Assembly: GCA_015233155.1 (NCBI GenBank)
Contig: JADFYG010000014.1
Span: 33,139-97,138 of the forward strand
DNA length: 64,000 nucleotides
Direction of reading: 5' to 3'
Origin: Candidatus Rifleibacteriota bacterium
GTDB taxonomy: Bacteria > Muiribacteriota > Ozemobacteria > Ozemobacterales > Ozemobacteraceae
The position numbers and the translations under genes were made by a program. The stretch's first letter is position 1; each line of letters starts with the position of its first letter. Below, piece by piece: positions 53,664-62,080 of this stretch. Below the pieces are notes generated by a model. The model was not told the DNA's origin, did not search any database, and saw nothing but the letters and a program-made list of their open reading frames with translations.

Positions 53664-54182
53664 ATGGAGCTGGTAAGCCAAATGAATCGAACGAATCGGG
53701 TTAACCAACGTGAACGAAATGTACGCGAGGGCTTTACCCTGGTCGAAGTGATGATAGCGGTTCTGATAATCGGTGCAGGTGTCATTCCCGTCATGGCAAT
53801 GTTCATGCAGAGTTCGCGCACCGTAGAAAAAGGCGGAGCTATCCTTGAAGCAACCATCGCGGCCCAGAATATTCTCGATCGGGCCAAGAGCGATGCATTT
53901 TTGTGGAGCAATATTCCTCTCGAAATATCGATTCCCGATGACAAATTCCCTCAGTTCAAACTGCCAAATTTTTTTGCCGAAAAATACAAAGCCTCCGGGA
54001 CGCTCAAAATCGAGTTGGCTCCCGGGCATACTGTTCTTGGCACCGGCGAGATAGAACAGAATCTTATACAACTGACTGTCACAGTCAACTGGATAGAATA
54101 CCAATCCTTGCGCACAAGTCGCCTGATCACATATCAGGCCAACACCAACAGCTTTGATCTTAAAACCTCTGCGCGGTTTTGA
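53664..54182 (+). CDS. Type IV prepilin-like protein (PilV/GspI type)
   Basis: A 172-aa pseudopilin: prepilin peptidase site REGFTLVEVMIAVLIIGAGVI with cleavage after Gly and Glu at mature position 5, then a hydrophobic helix and a globular C-terminal part without Cys pairs. The leader is long (about 24 residues). MNRTN at 53682 is an alternative start. Part of a four-gene run ending at 55344. Confidence 0.87.
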   Translation: MELVSQMNRTNRVNQRERNVREGFTLVEVMIAVLIIGAGVIPVMAMFMQSSRTVEKGGAILEATIAAQNILDRAKSDAFLWSNIPLEISIPDDKFPQFKLPNFFAEKYKASGTLKIELAPGHTVLGTGEIEQNLIQLTVTVNWIEYQSLRTSRLITYQANTNSFDLKTSARF

Positions 54183-54185
54183 CGT

Positions 54186-54845
54186 ATGTACATGCGCAAC
54201 GGATTCACCCTCATAGAAGTCATTATATCGACTCTGATAATAAGCCTAATTTCTCTCGTGTTGGTAATGGTTTATCGCGGCAATCTCTCCGCCATGAAGT
54301 GGGGGCAAAAGCATATAGAGTTTAACCAGAAAATACAGCTCGCTATGAAGCAGATTTTCACTGACATCAAGCGTATAAATCCGATTGTCGTGACTGACGC
54401 ACAGGAAAACCTGTGGTTCAAAGGCGAAAAGATCGGCGATTTATTTCCGAATATGGTCGAGATCATAGACCTCGATAAAAATTTACAAAACGGCGGTGAA
54501 CAGATTCGTTTTACACATACAAGTTATCTGAAACCCGGCGAGCGAACCTTCATCAGACTGTTTCTTGAAGGCGAGGGTCCTGATGCCGGAAAGGAAGACG
54601 TGACAAGCGGTTCGTTAATGCGTGAAGTCACCGATGCTAATGGCACGAAAAAGCGTTCCGTAATATCAAACAAGGTTTCAAATCTGCATTTTATGGCGAA
54701 TACCGAAGATATTCGCGAAGTGCTGGTCAGAATGACCATAACCGATGACCGGAATCCCGGAATGAAAGAAGATCTTGCATTCGCGGTATCCCTTGACACA
54801 GATCTGGTATGCGTCAAGGTGATAGCAGGAAAACCAGGTAACTGA
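54186..54845 (+). CDS. Type IV prepilin-like protein (PilW/GspJ type)
   Basis: A 219-aa pseudopilin with a short leader MYMRNG and the mature start FTLIEVIISTLIISLISLVL. The C-terminal region is mixed alpha/beta. It begins 3 nt after the PilV-like gene and ends 1 nt before the next one, so the three are co-translated minor pilins. Confidence 0.87.
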   Translation: MYMRNGFTLIEVIISTLIISLISLVLVMVYRGNLSAMKWGQKHIEFNQKIQLAMKQIFTDIKRINPIVVTDAQENLWFKGEKIGDLFPNMVEIIDLDKNLQNGGEQIRFTHTSYLKPGERTFIRLFLEGEGPDAGKEDVTSGSLMREVTDANGTKKRSVISNKVSNLHFMANTEDIREVLVRMTITDDRNPGMKEDLAFAVSLDTDLVCVKVIAGKPGN

Positions 54846-54846
54846 A

Positions 54847-55344
54847 ATGATCGAACGATTGAAGACTAATGACAGGCGCGGATTTATAGCGGTTCTGGCA
54901 CTTATTCTACTTATCGTGCTCGGGATTTTCGGCCTGTCCTACTGGACATACTCACGCTTCTCCACGGACCAGATCGTGAAAGAAGCCCATCGCATAAAAG
55001 CTCGCGCGCTTGCTCAGGCTGGTCTTGAGAAGGTCATGATTAACATAATGAACCAGTACCGGATGGGAAACTACGATCTGAGTTATTCGCCGGGTATTAC
55101 TAAAGATCGTATCGATGAAGAATACAGGAAGGATTTCGGAGATGGCTTTTACCGTGTAGATGACGTCAGACCCTACACTGCAAATAATCATGATTATGTG
55201 AATCAGCCCTACCTGAAGAATAATATTCCCATAGGCAAATACGACATATGGAAAATAACCGTGATCGGTGAGATTCCTCAAACCAGTGTGCGGGCAACTG
55301 TCGAGAGCCTGGTCAAAGTAATTCGATTGAATGTTAACTATTGA
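54847..55344 (+). CDS. PilX/GspK-like pseudopilin
   Basis: A 165-aa protein beginning MIERLKTNDRRG followed by FIAVLALILLIVLGIFGLSY, the PilX/GspK N-terminal pattern in which Glu5 is missing. The ALAQAGLEKVM stretch (AxAGlE) after the helix is typical of this class. Minor pilins of this set prime pilus or pseudopilus assembly. The assembly ATPase and platform genes are not in the window. Confidence 0.8.
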   Translation: MIERLKTNDRRGFIAVLALILLIVLGIFGLSYWTYSRFSTDQIVKEAHRIKARALAQAGLEKVMINIMNQYRMGNYDLSYSPGITKDRIDEEYRKDFGDGFYRVDDVRPYTANNHDYVNQPYLKNNIPIGKYDIWKITVIGEIPQTSVRATVESLVKVIRLNVNY

Positions 55345-55351
55345 GAACCAT

Positions 55352-55470
55352 GCAAGCATGATTAACAAAGGATGCTAACTGAATTTGTGGAGATTTCTCC
55401 CTTCGGTCGAAATGACAGCATTGTTTGTCATTCCGAACGAATGTGAGGAAACTCGCTTGGCGTAGAGCCG
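55352..55470. repeat. Dispersed palindromic repeat, copy B
   Basis: Matches 37975-38093 over about 119 bp with few substitutions. Core arms lie at 55390-55417 and 55426-55454. It occupies most of the gap between the PilX-like gene and the propeller gene and may act as a transcript end or just be a mobile-repeat insertion. Confidence 0.85.
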
Positions 55471-55564
55471 TGAATATTTAGGCTTCTGTGGTAATCGTGC
55501 ATGCAAGTATAAAGAATCAAGGGACAATAAACGTGTGTCAACAATATTCCGGAGGTGGCACATC

Positions 55565-56872
55565 ATGCAACAATCAATAAAAGGTATTGTATTTATAGCA
55601 TGCTTCATTTTTTTCGTATTTACCGGAATACCCGCTTTATATTCTCAGAGCGCTGACGGCCCGACGTTTCCAGAAGTATCAGGCAAGGTTACAGGAGATA
55701 TCTACGGTCAGATTCAGGTCTTTGATGATATCGACGGTGACGGCAAAAAAGACCTGGTTTTCGGCGCGACCGATGGCCAGGTGCATGTCTTTTCATCAGC
55801 CACAGGCAAGGAAATCATGTCCGGACTTTGGCCAAAACATACGGGTGGACCGATTCTTTCCTCAGTCACCGTCGCTGATCTCCAGGGAGATGGCCACAAG
55901 GATGTCATAGTTGGCTCATATGATGGCAAAGTCTACGGACTCAACACATGGGGAAAGGAACTCTGGACGGTAGACACACACGGAACTATTTCTCAATCAT
56001 CCCCGGAAGTGGCAGATGTAGAAGGCGATGGTGTGCTCAATATATTCGTAGGCTCCAAATCCGGAAGCGTATTTCGAATCGACAATAATGGCCGCATGGT
56101 ATGGGCAGTCCCAATGACAACGAAAGTTTCTGCTGGCGTTGTTACGGCAGATATCGACGGAGATGGAAAAAAAGAAATCATTTGCAAGGATGACAGCGGA
56201 AAAGTGACTGTGTTGAATCTCTCCGGAACCCCACGCAATGGATGGCCGCAGACAACCACAGAGAATCAGGAATGGCCATTCGAAGTCGGTACAGCGGATT
56301 TGGGTGGTGACGGCCCCAAAGAAATATTCACGACAACTCCGAACAAACAATTGGTTACATGGAATAATGCCGGCCAGTTGATATCGCGTTTTCCACTGAC
56401 GGATGGCGCGCACGGTGCGCCACGTGTCGCGGATCTTATGGGTGATGGAAAACTCGAGTATGTAATTGCACAGGCTGACGGTTCGGTCAGCGTCCTGGAC
56501 AGGAACGGGAAGTCACTTCCGGGTTTTCCTTTCAAGACAGGACATTCGATTTACTCCAGCCCCCAGATCATCGATATAGATGGCGATGGACGCCTAGACA
56601 TTGTTTTTACGGCGTGGAATCCTGAAGGATCAGGGAAAGAGTCTGGATATATTATGGCCGTAGGACGCGACGGACGCCAGCTGCCCGGGTTTCCGAAATA
56701 TATCGGAAAGTGCATTGCTCCACTGACGTTTGCTGATCTCGATGGCGATGGCTGTCTCGAAATGATCGCGGCCGGAGGCATCAATTACACCGACAGTCAG
56801 CTGCACATTTTCCCGACAAAGGCGCACGTTCAGATAAAAATGGCTTTGTTGGGCACTGAAGTCAGTTTCTGA
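55565..56872 (+). CDS. Exported beta-propeller protein with eight FG-GAP/VCBS calcium-type repeats
   Basis: A 435-aa secreted protein. Signal peptide MQQSIKGIVFIACFIFFVF with cleavage near YSQSA. Eight repeats carry a DxxGDG calcium-loop: DDIDGDGKKD, ADLQGDGHKD, ADVEGDGVLN, ADIDGDGKKE, ADLGGDGPKE, ADLMGDGKLE, IDIDGDGRLD and ADLDGDGCLE, each followed by a short hydrophobic strand. This predicts a seven- or eight-bladed propeller like the integrin alpha head. ATG 55565 has GGAGGTGG upstream; GTG 55535 is an alternative. The location after the pseudopilins suggests a pilus-linked adhesin or surface protein; that is inference. Confidence 0.85.
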   Translation: MQQSIKGIVFIACFIFFVFTGIPALYSQSADGPTFPEVSGKVTGDIYGQIQVFDDIDGDGKKDLVFGATDGQVHVFSSATGKEIMSGLWPKHTGGPILSSVTVADLQGDGHKDVIVGSYDGKVYGLNTWGKELWTVDTHGTISQSSPEVADVEGDGVLNIFVGSKSGSVFRIDNNGRMVWAVPMTTKVSAGVVTADIDGDGKKEIICKDDSGKVTVLNLSGTPRNGWPQTTTENQEWPFEVGTADLGGDGPKEIFTTTPNKQLVTWNNAGQLISRFPLTDGAHGAPRVADLMGDGKLEYVIAQADGSVSVLDRNGKSLPGFPFKTGHSIYSSPQIIDIDGDGRLDIVFTAWNPEGSGKESGYIMAVGRDGRQLPGFPKYIGKCIAPLTFADLDGDGCLEMIAAGGINYTDSQLHIFPTKAHVQIKMALLGTEVSF

Positions 56873-56900
56873 GTCTACATACACAAGACGGCAATGCAAG

Positions 56901-58481
56901 ATGAATAAAATACAGACATTGAAATTATGCACTTTTTCCATTTCGAACAGCCTTCACCATGGCTGCCACATAATTTACAGAAATAAACGTTACTTATTTC
57001 TTCTCGTATTTTTTTGCGTTGTATTCATTTCGTCATGTTACGCGCAGGAAAGCGACGAAGCCACCGAATTCCTGAAGCGCGGAGCCGATTTATACAAGTC
57101 CCTGGATTTGAAAAATGCTGTAATAGAATTCGAGAACGTTCTATTGATCGAACCTTCCAATATTGATGCGCAAGCATGGCTGGTACGAATATACGCCGAT
57201 CTCAAACAGGTGAAAAGGGCACAGGATCTTCTTGCAACACTCAAAAAGCAGGCCCCTGATCATCCGAAGGTTAAAGAACTTGAGGCGCTTTTTGGTGATG
57301 GCTCCAACAACTCTGTCATATCAGGTAAATCCGAGACATTACCCAATACCGGGAAACCTGGAAAATCTGATAAGTCTGGGAAGTCTGGAAAATCAGGAAA
57401 ACCTGACAAAACAGGAAAAAAGTCAGCAAAAGCGGGAAAAACAGAAAACACGAGTAAATCTGACATATTGAAGCTGCCCGCAAAAGGACCGCAACAGGCA
57501 GATAATATCGATTTTGTCGTACATGAAACACTCACCCTACTCGGATCCGGAACACAGTTGCGACAATTCGGCCTGGTTATTCCTGAAGCGAAGGTCAAGG
57601 CACCTTTGGCGACCGATGTTATCCTGGCTGAAGATAATGGTGGCACTCCCGGCTCTGCCGAAGGGCCGGCACTGGAAAAATTTGACGCGAATGAAGGCCC
57701 TCTTGCCGAGGCATTCGACGTATGGGCATCTGATGGAATATCGGCCGGGCTGGACAAATATTTCGAACTTGTACTTGCCGATAAAGCGCTCGCGGCAATG
57801 AATGATCGCAAAATCCTGGAAGAGGGAATAGCTTACTTCACTCCTCGTCTGACAGCTAATCCCAAAGATGAGGATGCGTGTTTTTATCTCGGAATGATCG
57901 CTTTCTTTAACGGTAATATGGACAAGGCCCGAGAGCTGCTCGAGCCTCTTCGTGACACAGAGAGGCCTTTCAAGCGTTTGTTGAAACCGGTATTCGCCGA
58001 GTTCGACCGGATAAAAGCCGAGGAAAATGCCCGGAAGCTCGCATTGAAGCGGGATGACGATCTTCGCGAGGAAGCACGTAGAAAAGCCGAAGAGGCCGCC
58101 GCCCAGGCATCAGCATCTTCAGCTATCGCGGCGAATCTGGCATCAGTAACGGCGAACGGCGGAATAGCATCCGCACCGTCGGCCAATGCTAACGAATCAG
58201 TGGATGGCGAAGGCTACGACTTGTACAAAAAAGGTCAGCTCGACGCGGCGATAGAAAAATTCCAGATAGCGATCAAGGGGAGCCCCAACGACCCCAAATA
58301 TCAGTATCATCTTGGTTTGGCGTTAACAGACAAAGGCCTGGCTGGCAGCAACGAATGTTTCGACAGAGCCATCGAGGCATTCAACAAAGTTGTTCAACTG
58401 GATCCAGGCGGGAAGCTTGCCAAAGACGCCGAAGTCATGATTCGTGATCTGGTCGCCGCGAAAAACTCCGTCAGAAACTGA
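56901..58481 (+). CDS. TPR protein with Lys/Gly-rich linker
   Basis: A 526-aa probable exported protein. A long leader is followed by a TM segment (about 29-45) with a possible lipobox (ISSC near 46). N-terminal TPRs (about 52-130), a low-complexity SGKSGKPDKTGKKSAKAGK stretch (about 145-190), a middle domain of unknown type, a charged coiled coil (REEARRKAEEAAAQA) and C-terminal TPR (YKKGQLDAAIEKFQIAIKGS). It probably works as a scaffold with the preceding propeller and pilins. The ATG has only a weak Shine-Dalgarno sequence. Confidence 0.8.
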   Translation: MNKIQTLKLCTFSISNSLHHGCHIIYRNKRYLFLLVFFCVVFISSCYAQESDEATEFLKRGADLYKSLDLKNAVIEFENVLLIEPSNIDAQAWLVRIYADLKQVKRAQDLLATLKKQAPDHPKVKELEALFGDGSNNSVISGKSETLPNTGKPGKSDKSGKSGKSGKPDKTGKKSAKAGKTENTSKSDILKLPAKGPQQADNIDFVVHETLTLLGSGTQLRQFGLVIPEAKVKAPLATDVILAEDNGGTPGSAEGPALEKFDANEGPLAEAFDVWASDGISAGLDKYFELVLADKALAAMNDRKILEEGIAYFTPRLTANPKDEDACFYLGMIAFFNGNMDKARELLEPLRDTERPFKRLLKPVFAEFDRIKAEENARKLALKRDDDLREEARRKAEEAAAQASASSAIAANLASVTANGGIASAPSANANESVDGEGYDLYKKGQLDAAIEKFQIAIKGSPNDPKYQYHLGLALTDKGLAGSNECFDRAIEAFNKVVQLDPGGKLAKDAEVMIRDLVAAKNSVRN

Positions 58482-58689
58482 TCCGCTGATCACGTTCCAT
58501 ACTATGTTATACAAAATAGAAATTAAATTTGTTGCGTAAGGCGGATTAGCGCTGGCATAAACCGCCAAACTCGGGGCGGAAACGAACAAAATTCAATGCT
58601 TCTTTATATACAAATACTGGACATATCTCGTTTTGGATAACTGGAGGCGCAATGCATTTTATTTATCAGGAATTATTCCGGAGAAGCGC
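58482..58689. other. Gap before the etf operon
   Basis: 208 bp without coding potential. An upstream in-frame ATG at 58633 exists but lacks family sequence. No clear promoter boxes or known RNA elements are recognised. Confidence 0.4.
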
Positions 58690-59583
58690 ATGAAACCGCT
58701 TCGTATAATTGTCCCCATCAAACAGGTTCCCGAAACCGGCGCAGTGAAAATGGACGAAGCGACAGGCGTAATGATACGCGACGGCGTTGAAGCGATAATC
58801 AATCCGCTTGATCTTTATGCAATCGAAGCCGCGTTGCGTCTTCGCGAGCGGCATGGCGGATGCGTAACAACTCTGACCATGGGACCTCCGAAGGCAATAA
58901 CAGCTCTCAGAGAGGCGATTGCCATGGGCGTTGATGACGCGGTTCTGATCAGCGATAAATTTTTTGCCGGAGCCGACACGTGGGCGACGAGCAATGTTCT
59001 GGCTTCCGCCATACGTAAACTGGGCGACTACGATCTCATCATTTGCGGCGAACGCGCAACTGACGGCGATACCGGGCAGGTTGGACCAGGCATTGCCGCC
59101 TGGCTGAATCTTCCCGTGGCCTGCTACGTTGGAAAAGTTGAACTGATCGAAGAATCGCGCTCTAATTCTGAAATGCCGCGTGATAGCATTAATAGACAAA
59201 AAGGCTCCACTGATGTAAATGAGGTTAATCGAACCTGCCGCGTGCGCAGACTCGTCGAAGATGGTGCTGAAATTCTCGACGTGTGTCTTCCGGGGCTTAT
59301 TACAGTAGTAAAAGAAGTGGCCGACCCCCGACTGCCGACTTTACGTGGTAAGCAGCGTGCAAAATCCGCCACAATACCCGTGTGGGGCGCTGCCGACCTT
59401 GGTTTGTCGCGTGAAAACACAGGACTGGAAGGCTCGCCGACACGCGTCGTAACCATAACCCGACCGAAAGTATCCCGTATTTGTGAAAAGCTCATAGCCG
59501 GAGATCCCGCATCAGTTCATACAGCCGCAATGCATATCTTTAAGCACATTTCCGCCGATATCGGAGGCCTGCGACATGACTGA
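58690..59583 (+). CDS. etfB: Electron transfer flavoprotein subunit beta
   Basis: A 297-aa EtfB. The AMP/FAD-binding N-terminal segment KQVPETGAVKMDEATG and INPLDLYAIEAALRLRE is diagnostic; later CGERATDGDTGQVGPGIA matches the family. It pairs with EtfA and accepts electrons from a flavin dehydrogenase. ATG 58690 is preferred (GGAG at good spacing, family N-terminus); the frame is open 57 nt further. It overlaps etfA by 8 nt. Confidence 0.95.
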   Translation: MKPLRIIVPIKQVPETGAVKMDEATGVMIRDGVEAIINPLDLYAIEAALRLRERHGGCVTTLTMGPPKAITALREAIAMGVDDAVLISDKFFAGADTWATSNVLASAIRKLGDYDLIICGERATDGDTGQVGPGIAAWLNLPVACYVGKVELIEESRSNSEMPRDSINRQKGSTDVNEVNRTCRVRRLVEDGAEILDVCLPGLITVVKEVADPRLPTLRGKQRAKSATIPVWGAADLGLSRENTGLEGSPTRVVTITRPKVSRICEKLIAGDPASVHTAAMHIFKHISADIGGLRHD

Positions 59584-60646
59584 AAAAATCGGACGTGAAA
59601 TTCAGAATCACGGCAAAAAAATCGAATGCCGGAATGTGGTTGAGACAAGTGCCCGGGATATCTGGATACTTGGCGAACAGTCGGATGGTCGCATTCTACC
59701 CATCACTTACGAGCTCATGACACGCGGTCGCACTCTTGCTGACAAACGTGAGGCAAAGCTGACGGTTGTCATGCTCGGCAATGCACTGAAGGATGCCGAT
59801 CTGAACGAGCTCATCGAACGCGGTGCCGATCGGGTTCTGGCGGTCGAATCCGAGGGTCTGGCGCATTTCTTACCCGAACCGTATACCGAATGTCTGACGC
59901 GACTCATAGATGAGCGCCGCCCCGAGATTCTATTGGCGGGAGCGACATCGACGGGACGCACCCTCATGCCATGTATTGCAATAAAAGCGAACACAGGCCT
60001 CACTGCCGACTGCACCTTGCTCGATATCGAGACGACAACCGGAAATCTCCTTCAGACCCGCCCCGCCATAGGAGGAAATATCCTTGCGACTATAAAGACG
60101 CCGCGACATCGCCCGCAGATGGCAACGGTTCGCCCGCGCTCGACACCTCAGGCACCGCGTTACGTGAACCGTACCGGCGAAATCATCAGATTGCCGGCCC
60201 CGCCTGATTTACCATCCGGACGCATTAAACATGTTGGTTTTGAAGCAAGTTCCGAAGATCAGGGACTTGCGGATGCGGATGTTGTAGTTTGCGTCGGGCG
60301 TGGCATCAAACGTGCGGAGCATATTTCCCTTGCACGCAAACTTGCTGATACGCTTGGTGCCGCTTTGGGGGCAACGCGAGATGTTGTGGATCGCGGATGG
60401 CTCGATTATCCTCATCAGGTAGGACTTTCCGGAAAAACCATCGCTCCGCGCCTTTATATAGGTCTTGGCATCTCCGGCACAATTCAGCATATTGCTGGTA
60501 TGCAGACTGCCGGAACCATCATTGCCGTGAATCGCGATCCTGATGCACAGATATTCCGTGTAGCCGACATAGGCATCGTGGGGGATCTGTTCGAAGTCGT
60601 TCCTGTATTGATAGATATCTTCAAAAAGGGGAAAGCTGCGTCATGA
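59576..60646 (+). CDS. etfA: Electron transfer flavoprotein subunit alpha
   Basis: A 356-aa EtfA. The FAD-binding C-terminal domain shows TRPAIGGNILATI, GRGIKRAEH, GLSGKTIAPRLYIGLGISG and GTIIAVNRDPDAQIF. It forms a heterodimer with EtfB. Overlaps at both ends (8 nt with etfB, 4 nt with the GlcD-like gene) suggest a stoichiometric complex. Whether it is a bifurcating type cannot be read with certainty. Confidence 0.95.
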   Translation: MTEKIGREIQNHGKKIECRNVVETSARDIWILGEQSDGRILPITYELMTRGRTLADKREAKLTVVMLGNALKDADLNELIERGADRVLAVESEGLAHFLPEPYTECLTRLIDERRPEILLAGATSTGRTLMPCIAIKANTGLTADCTLLDIETTTGNLLQTRPAIGGNILATIKTPRHRPQMATVRPRSTPQAPRYVNRTGEIIRLPAPPDLPSGRIKHVGFEASSEDQGLADADVVVCVGRGIKRAEHISLARKLADTLGAALGATRDVVDRGWLDYPHQVGLSGKTIAPRLYIGLGISGTIQHIAGMQTAGTIIAVNRDPDAQIFRVADIGIVGDLFEVVPVLIDIFKKGKAAS

Positions 60647-62064
60647 ATCAGTATCAAAGCGTTACCCCTTCAATGATCGAAGAGTTGAAGACCATTGTTG
60701 GTGCCGCAAATGTCGTATTCGGCGATATCGAAAAGCTCGAACCGCTCTCGCATGACGAAATTGCGGAGAGATCTTACGCACACATGCCTGAATGCGTTGT
60801 TCGAGCAGGAACCGCAGCGGAAATTGCCGCGATTTTGAAGTTCGCGAATCGCGAACGGGTTCCCGTCACTCCACGCGGGGCTGGCAGTGGTCTGTCCGGT
60901 GGCGCCGTACCGCTTTATGGCGGCATCGTGCTTTTGTGCGACCGCATGAACCGGGTGATCGAGTTTGACCGGGACAATATGACCATCACGGTCGAACCTG
61001 GACTTGTCACGAACGAGATCAACCCGATCGTTCGCGAAGCGGGGTTGTTCTTTGCCGGTTATCCGATGAGCCTGGAAACCTGTTTCGTAGGCGGCAACGT
61101 CGCCGAAAACGCTGGCGGCGGAAAAGCCGTAAAATATGGCGTTACCGGACGTTATGTTATAGGTCTTGAAGTCGTTACACCGACTGGCGAAATCGTGCGG
61201 CTCGGCGGCAAACTCATGAAGGATGTCACCGGATATAATCTGCTTCAGCTCATGGTTGGATCAGAAGGCACTCTCGGCATATTTACCGAAATCACCCTGA
61301 AGCTGATGCCCTTGCCGCGTGCAAGTGTCGATCTGCTTGTGCTGTTTGAAACGGCGGAGGCGGCTATCGCGGTCGTGCCCCGAATAATGACTTTGGGCGG
61401 GATCATTCCAACCGCCATCGAATTCATGGACAAGACCAGTATAGATGCCTCGTGTCAGTATCTCAATGAGACGATCAACAGTCGTGGAGCCGGCGCAATG
61501 CTGTTGATCACAGTGGACGGTCAGGATGCGGCGCAGGTGGAACGCGAATATGACGTTGTGGGCGAGTCATGCTTCGCATGCGGTGCTCTTGAGGTCTTCG
61601 TAGCCGACAATCACACGACAAGCGAGAGGGTCTGGAAAGTCCGGCGCAATATCGCGGAAGCATTCAAGGTGCAGAGCCCCCACCAGAGCCTCGAAGACAT
61701 CGTCGTACCTATTGCGGCAATTCCAAAGATGGTTTCCGGCGCAGCGGAAATCGCAAAAAAGTGGGACATTGCTATTCCGTGTTACGGTCACGCCGGTGAT
61801 GGAAATCTGCACGCTACGCCGGTAATGAACCCTGCCTGGACAGATGATGAATGGCATGGCAAACTGCCGCTCATACTTACAGACTTGTATAGACTTACCG
61901 TAAGCCTTGGCGGAACATTATCGGGCGAACACGGCATCGGACATAAGCGCAAGGAATACATGCCAATGGTGTGTTCGCCTGCGCATATGGAGATGATGCG
62001 CGCGATCAAACGAGCGCTTGATCCCGGCCTGATTCTGAACCCAGGCAAGATTTTCGACTCCTGA
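60643..62064 (+). CDS. FAD-linked 2-hydroxyacid (lactate/glycolate-type) dehydrogenase, GlcD family
   Basis: A 473-aa flavin oxidoreductase. PCMH-type FAD-binding domain (about 50-225; TPRGAGSGLSGGAVPLYGG, FVGGNVAENAGGGKAVKYG) and the C-terminal substrate cap with HAGDGNLHATPVMN and GTLSGEHGIGHKRKEYM. Directly after etfB-etfA with an ATGA overlap, it resembles the LDH of the lactate dehydrogenase/Etf complex of acetogens, which couples lactate oxidation to NAD+ by electron confurcation. Glycolate or other 2-hydroxyacids are alternative substrates. Confidence 0.9.
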   Translation: MNQYQSVTPSMIEELKTIVGAANVVFGDIEKLEPLSHDEIAERSYAHMPECVVRAGTAAEIAAILKFANRERVPVTPRGAGSGLSGGAVPLYGGIVLLCDRMNRVIEFDRDNMTITVEPGLVTNEINPIVREAGLFFAGYPMSLETCFVGGNVAENAGGGKAVKYGVTGRYVIGLEVVTPTGEIVRLGGKLMKDVTGYNLLQLMVGSEGTLGIFTEITLKLMPLPRASVDLLVLFETAEAAIAVVPRIMTLGGIIPTAIEFMDKTSIDASCQYLNETINSRGAGAMLLITVDGQDAAQVEREYDVVGESCFACGALEVFVADNHTTSERVWKVRRNIAEAFKVQSPHQSLEDIVVPIAAIPKMVSGAAEIAKKWDIAIPCYGHAGDGNLHATPVMNPAWTDDEWHGKLPLILTDLYRLTVSLGGTLSGEHGIGHKRKEYMPMVCSPAHMEMMRAIKRALDPGLILNPGKIFDS

Positions 62065-62080
62065 TGCGGGAGCGCAGATT

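Noticed and set aside
55549..55572. TGGCAC..TGC resembling a sigma-54 promoter
   Set aside because: GG and GC are 8 bp apart instead of 10, and the match overlaps the Shine-Dalgarno sequence and start codon of the propeller gene.
58633..58689. N-terminal extension of etfB from an upstream ATG
   Set aside because: The extra 19 residues have no family resemblance, and the internal ATG has the better ribosome site and expected N-terminus.
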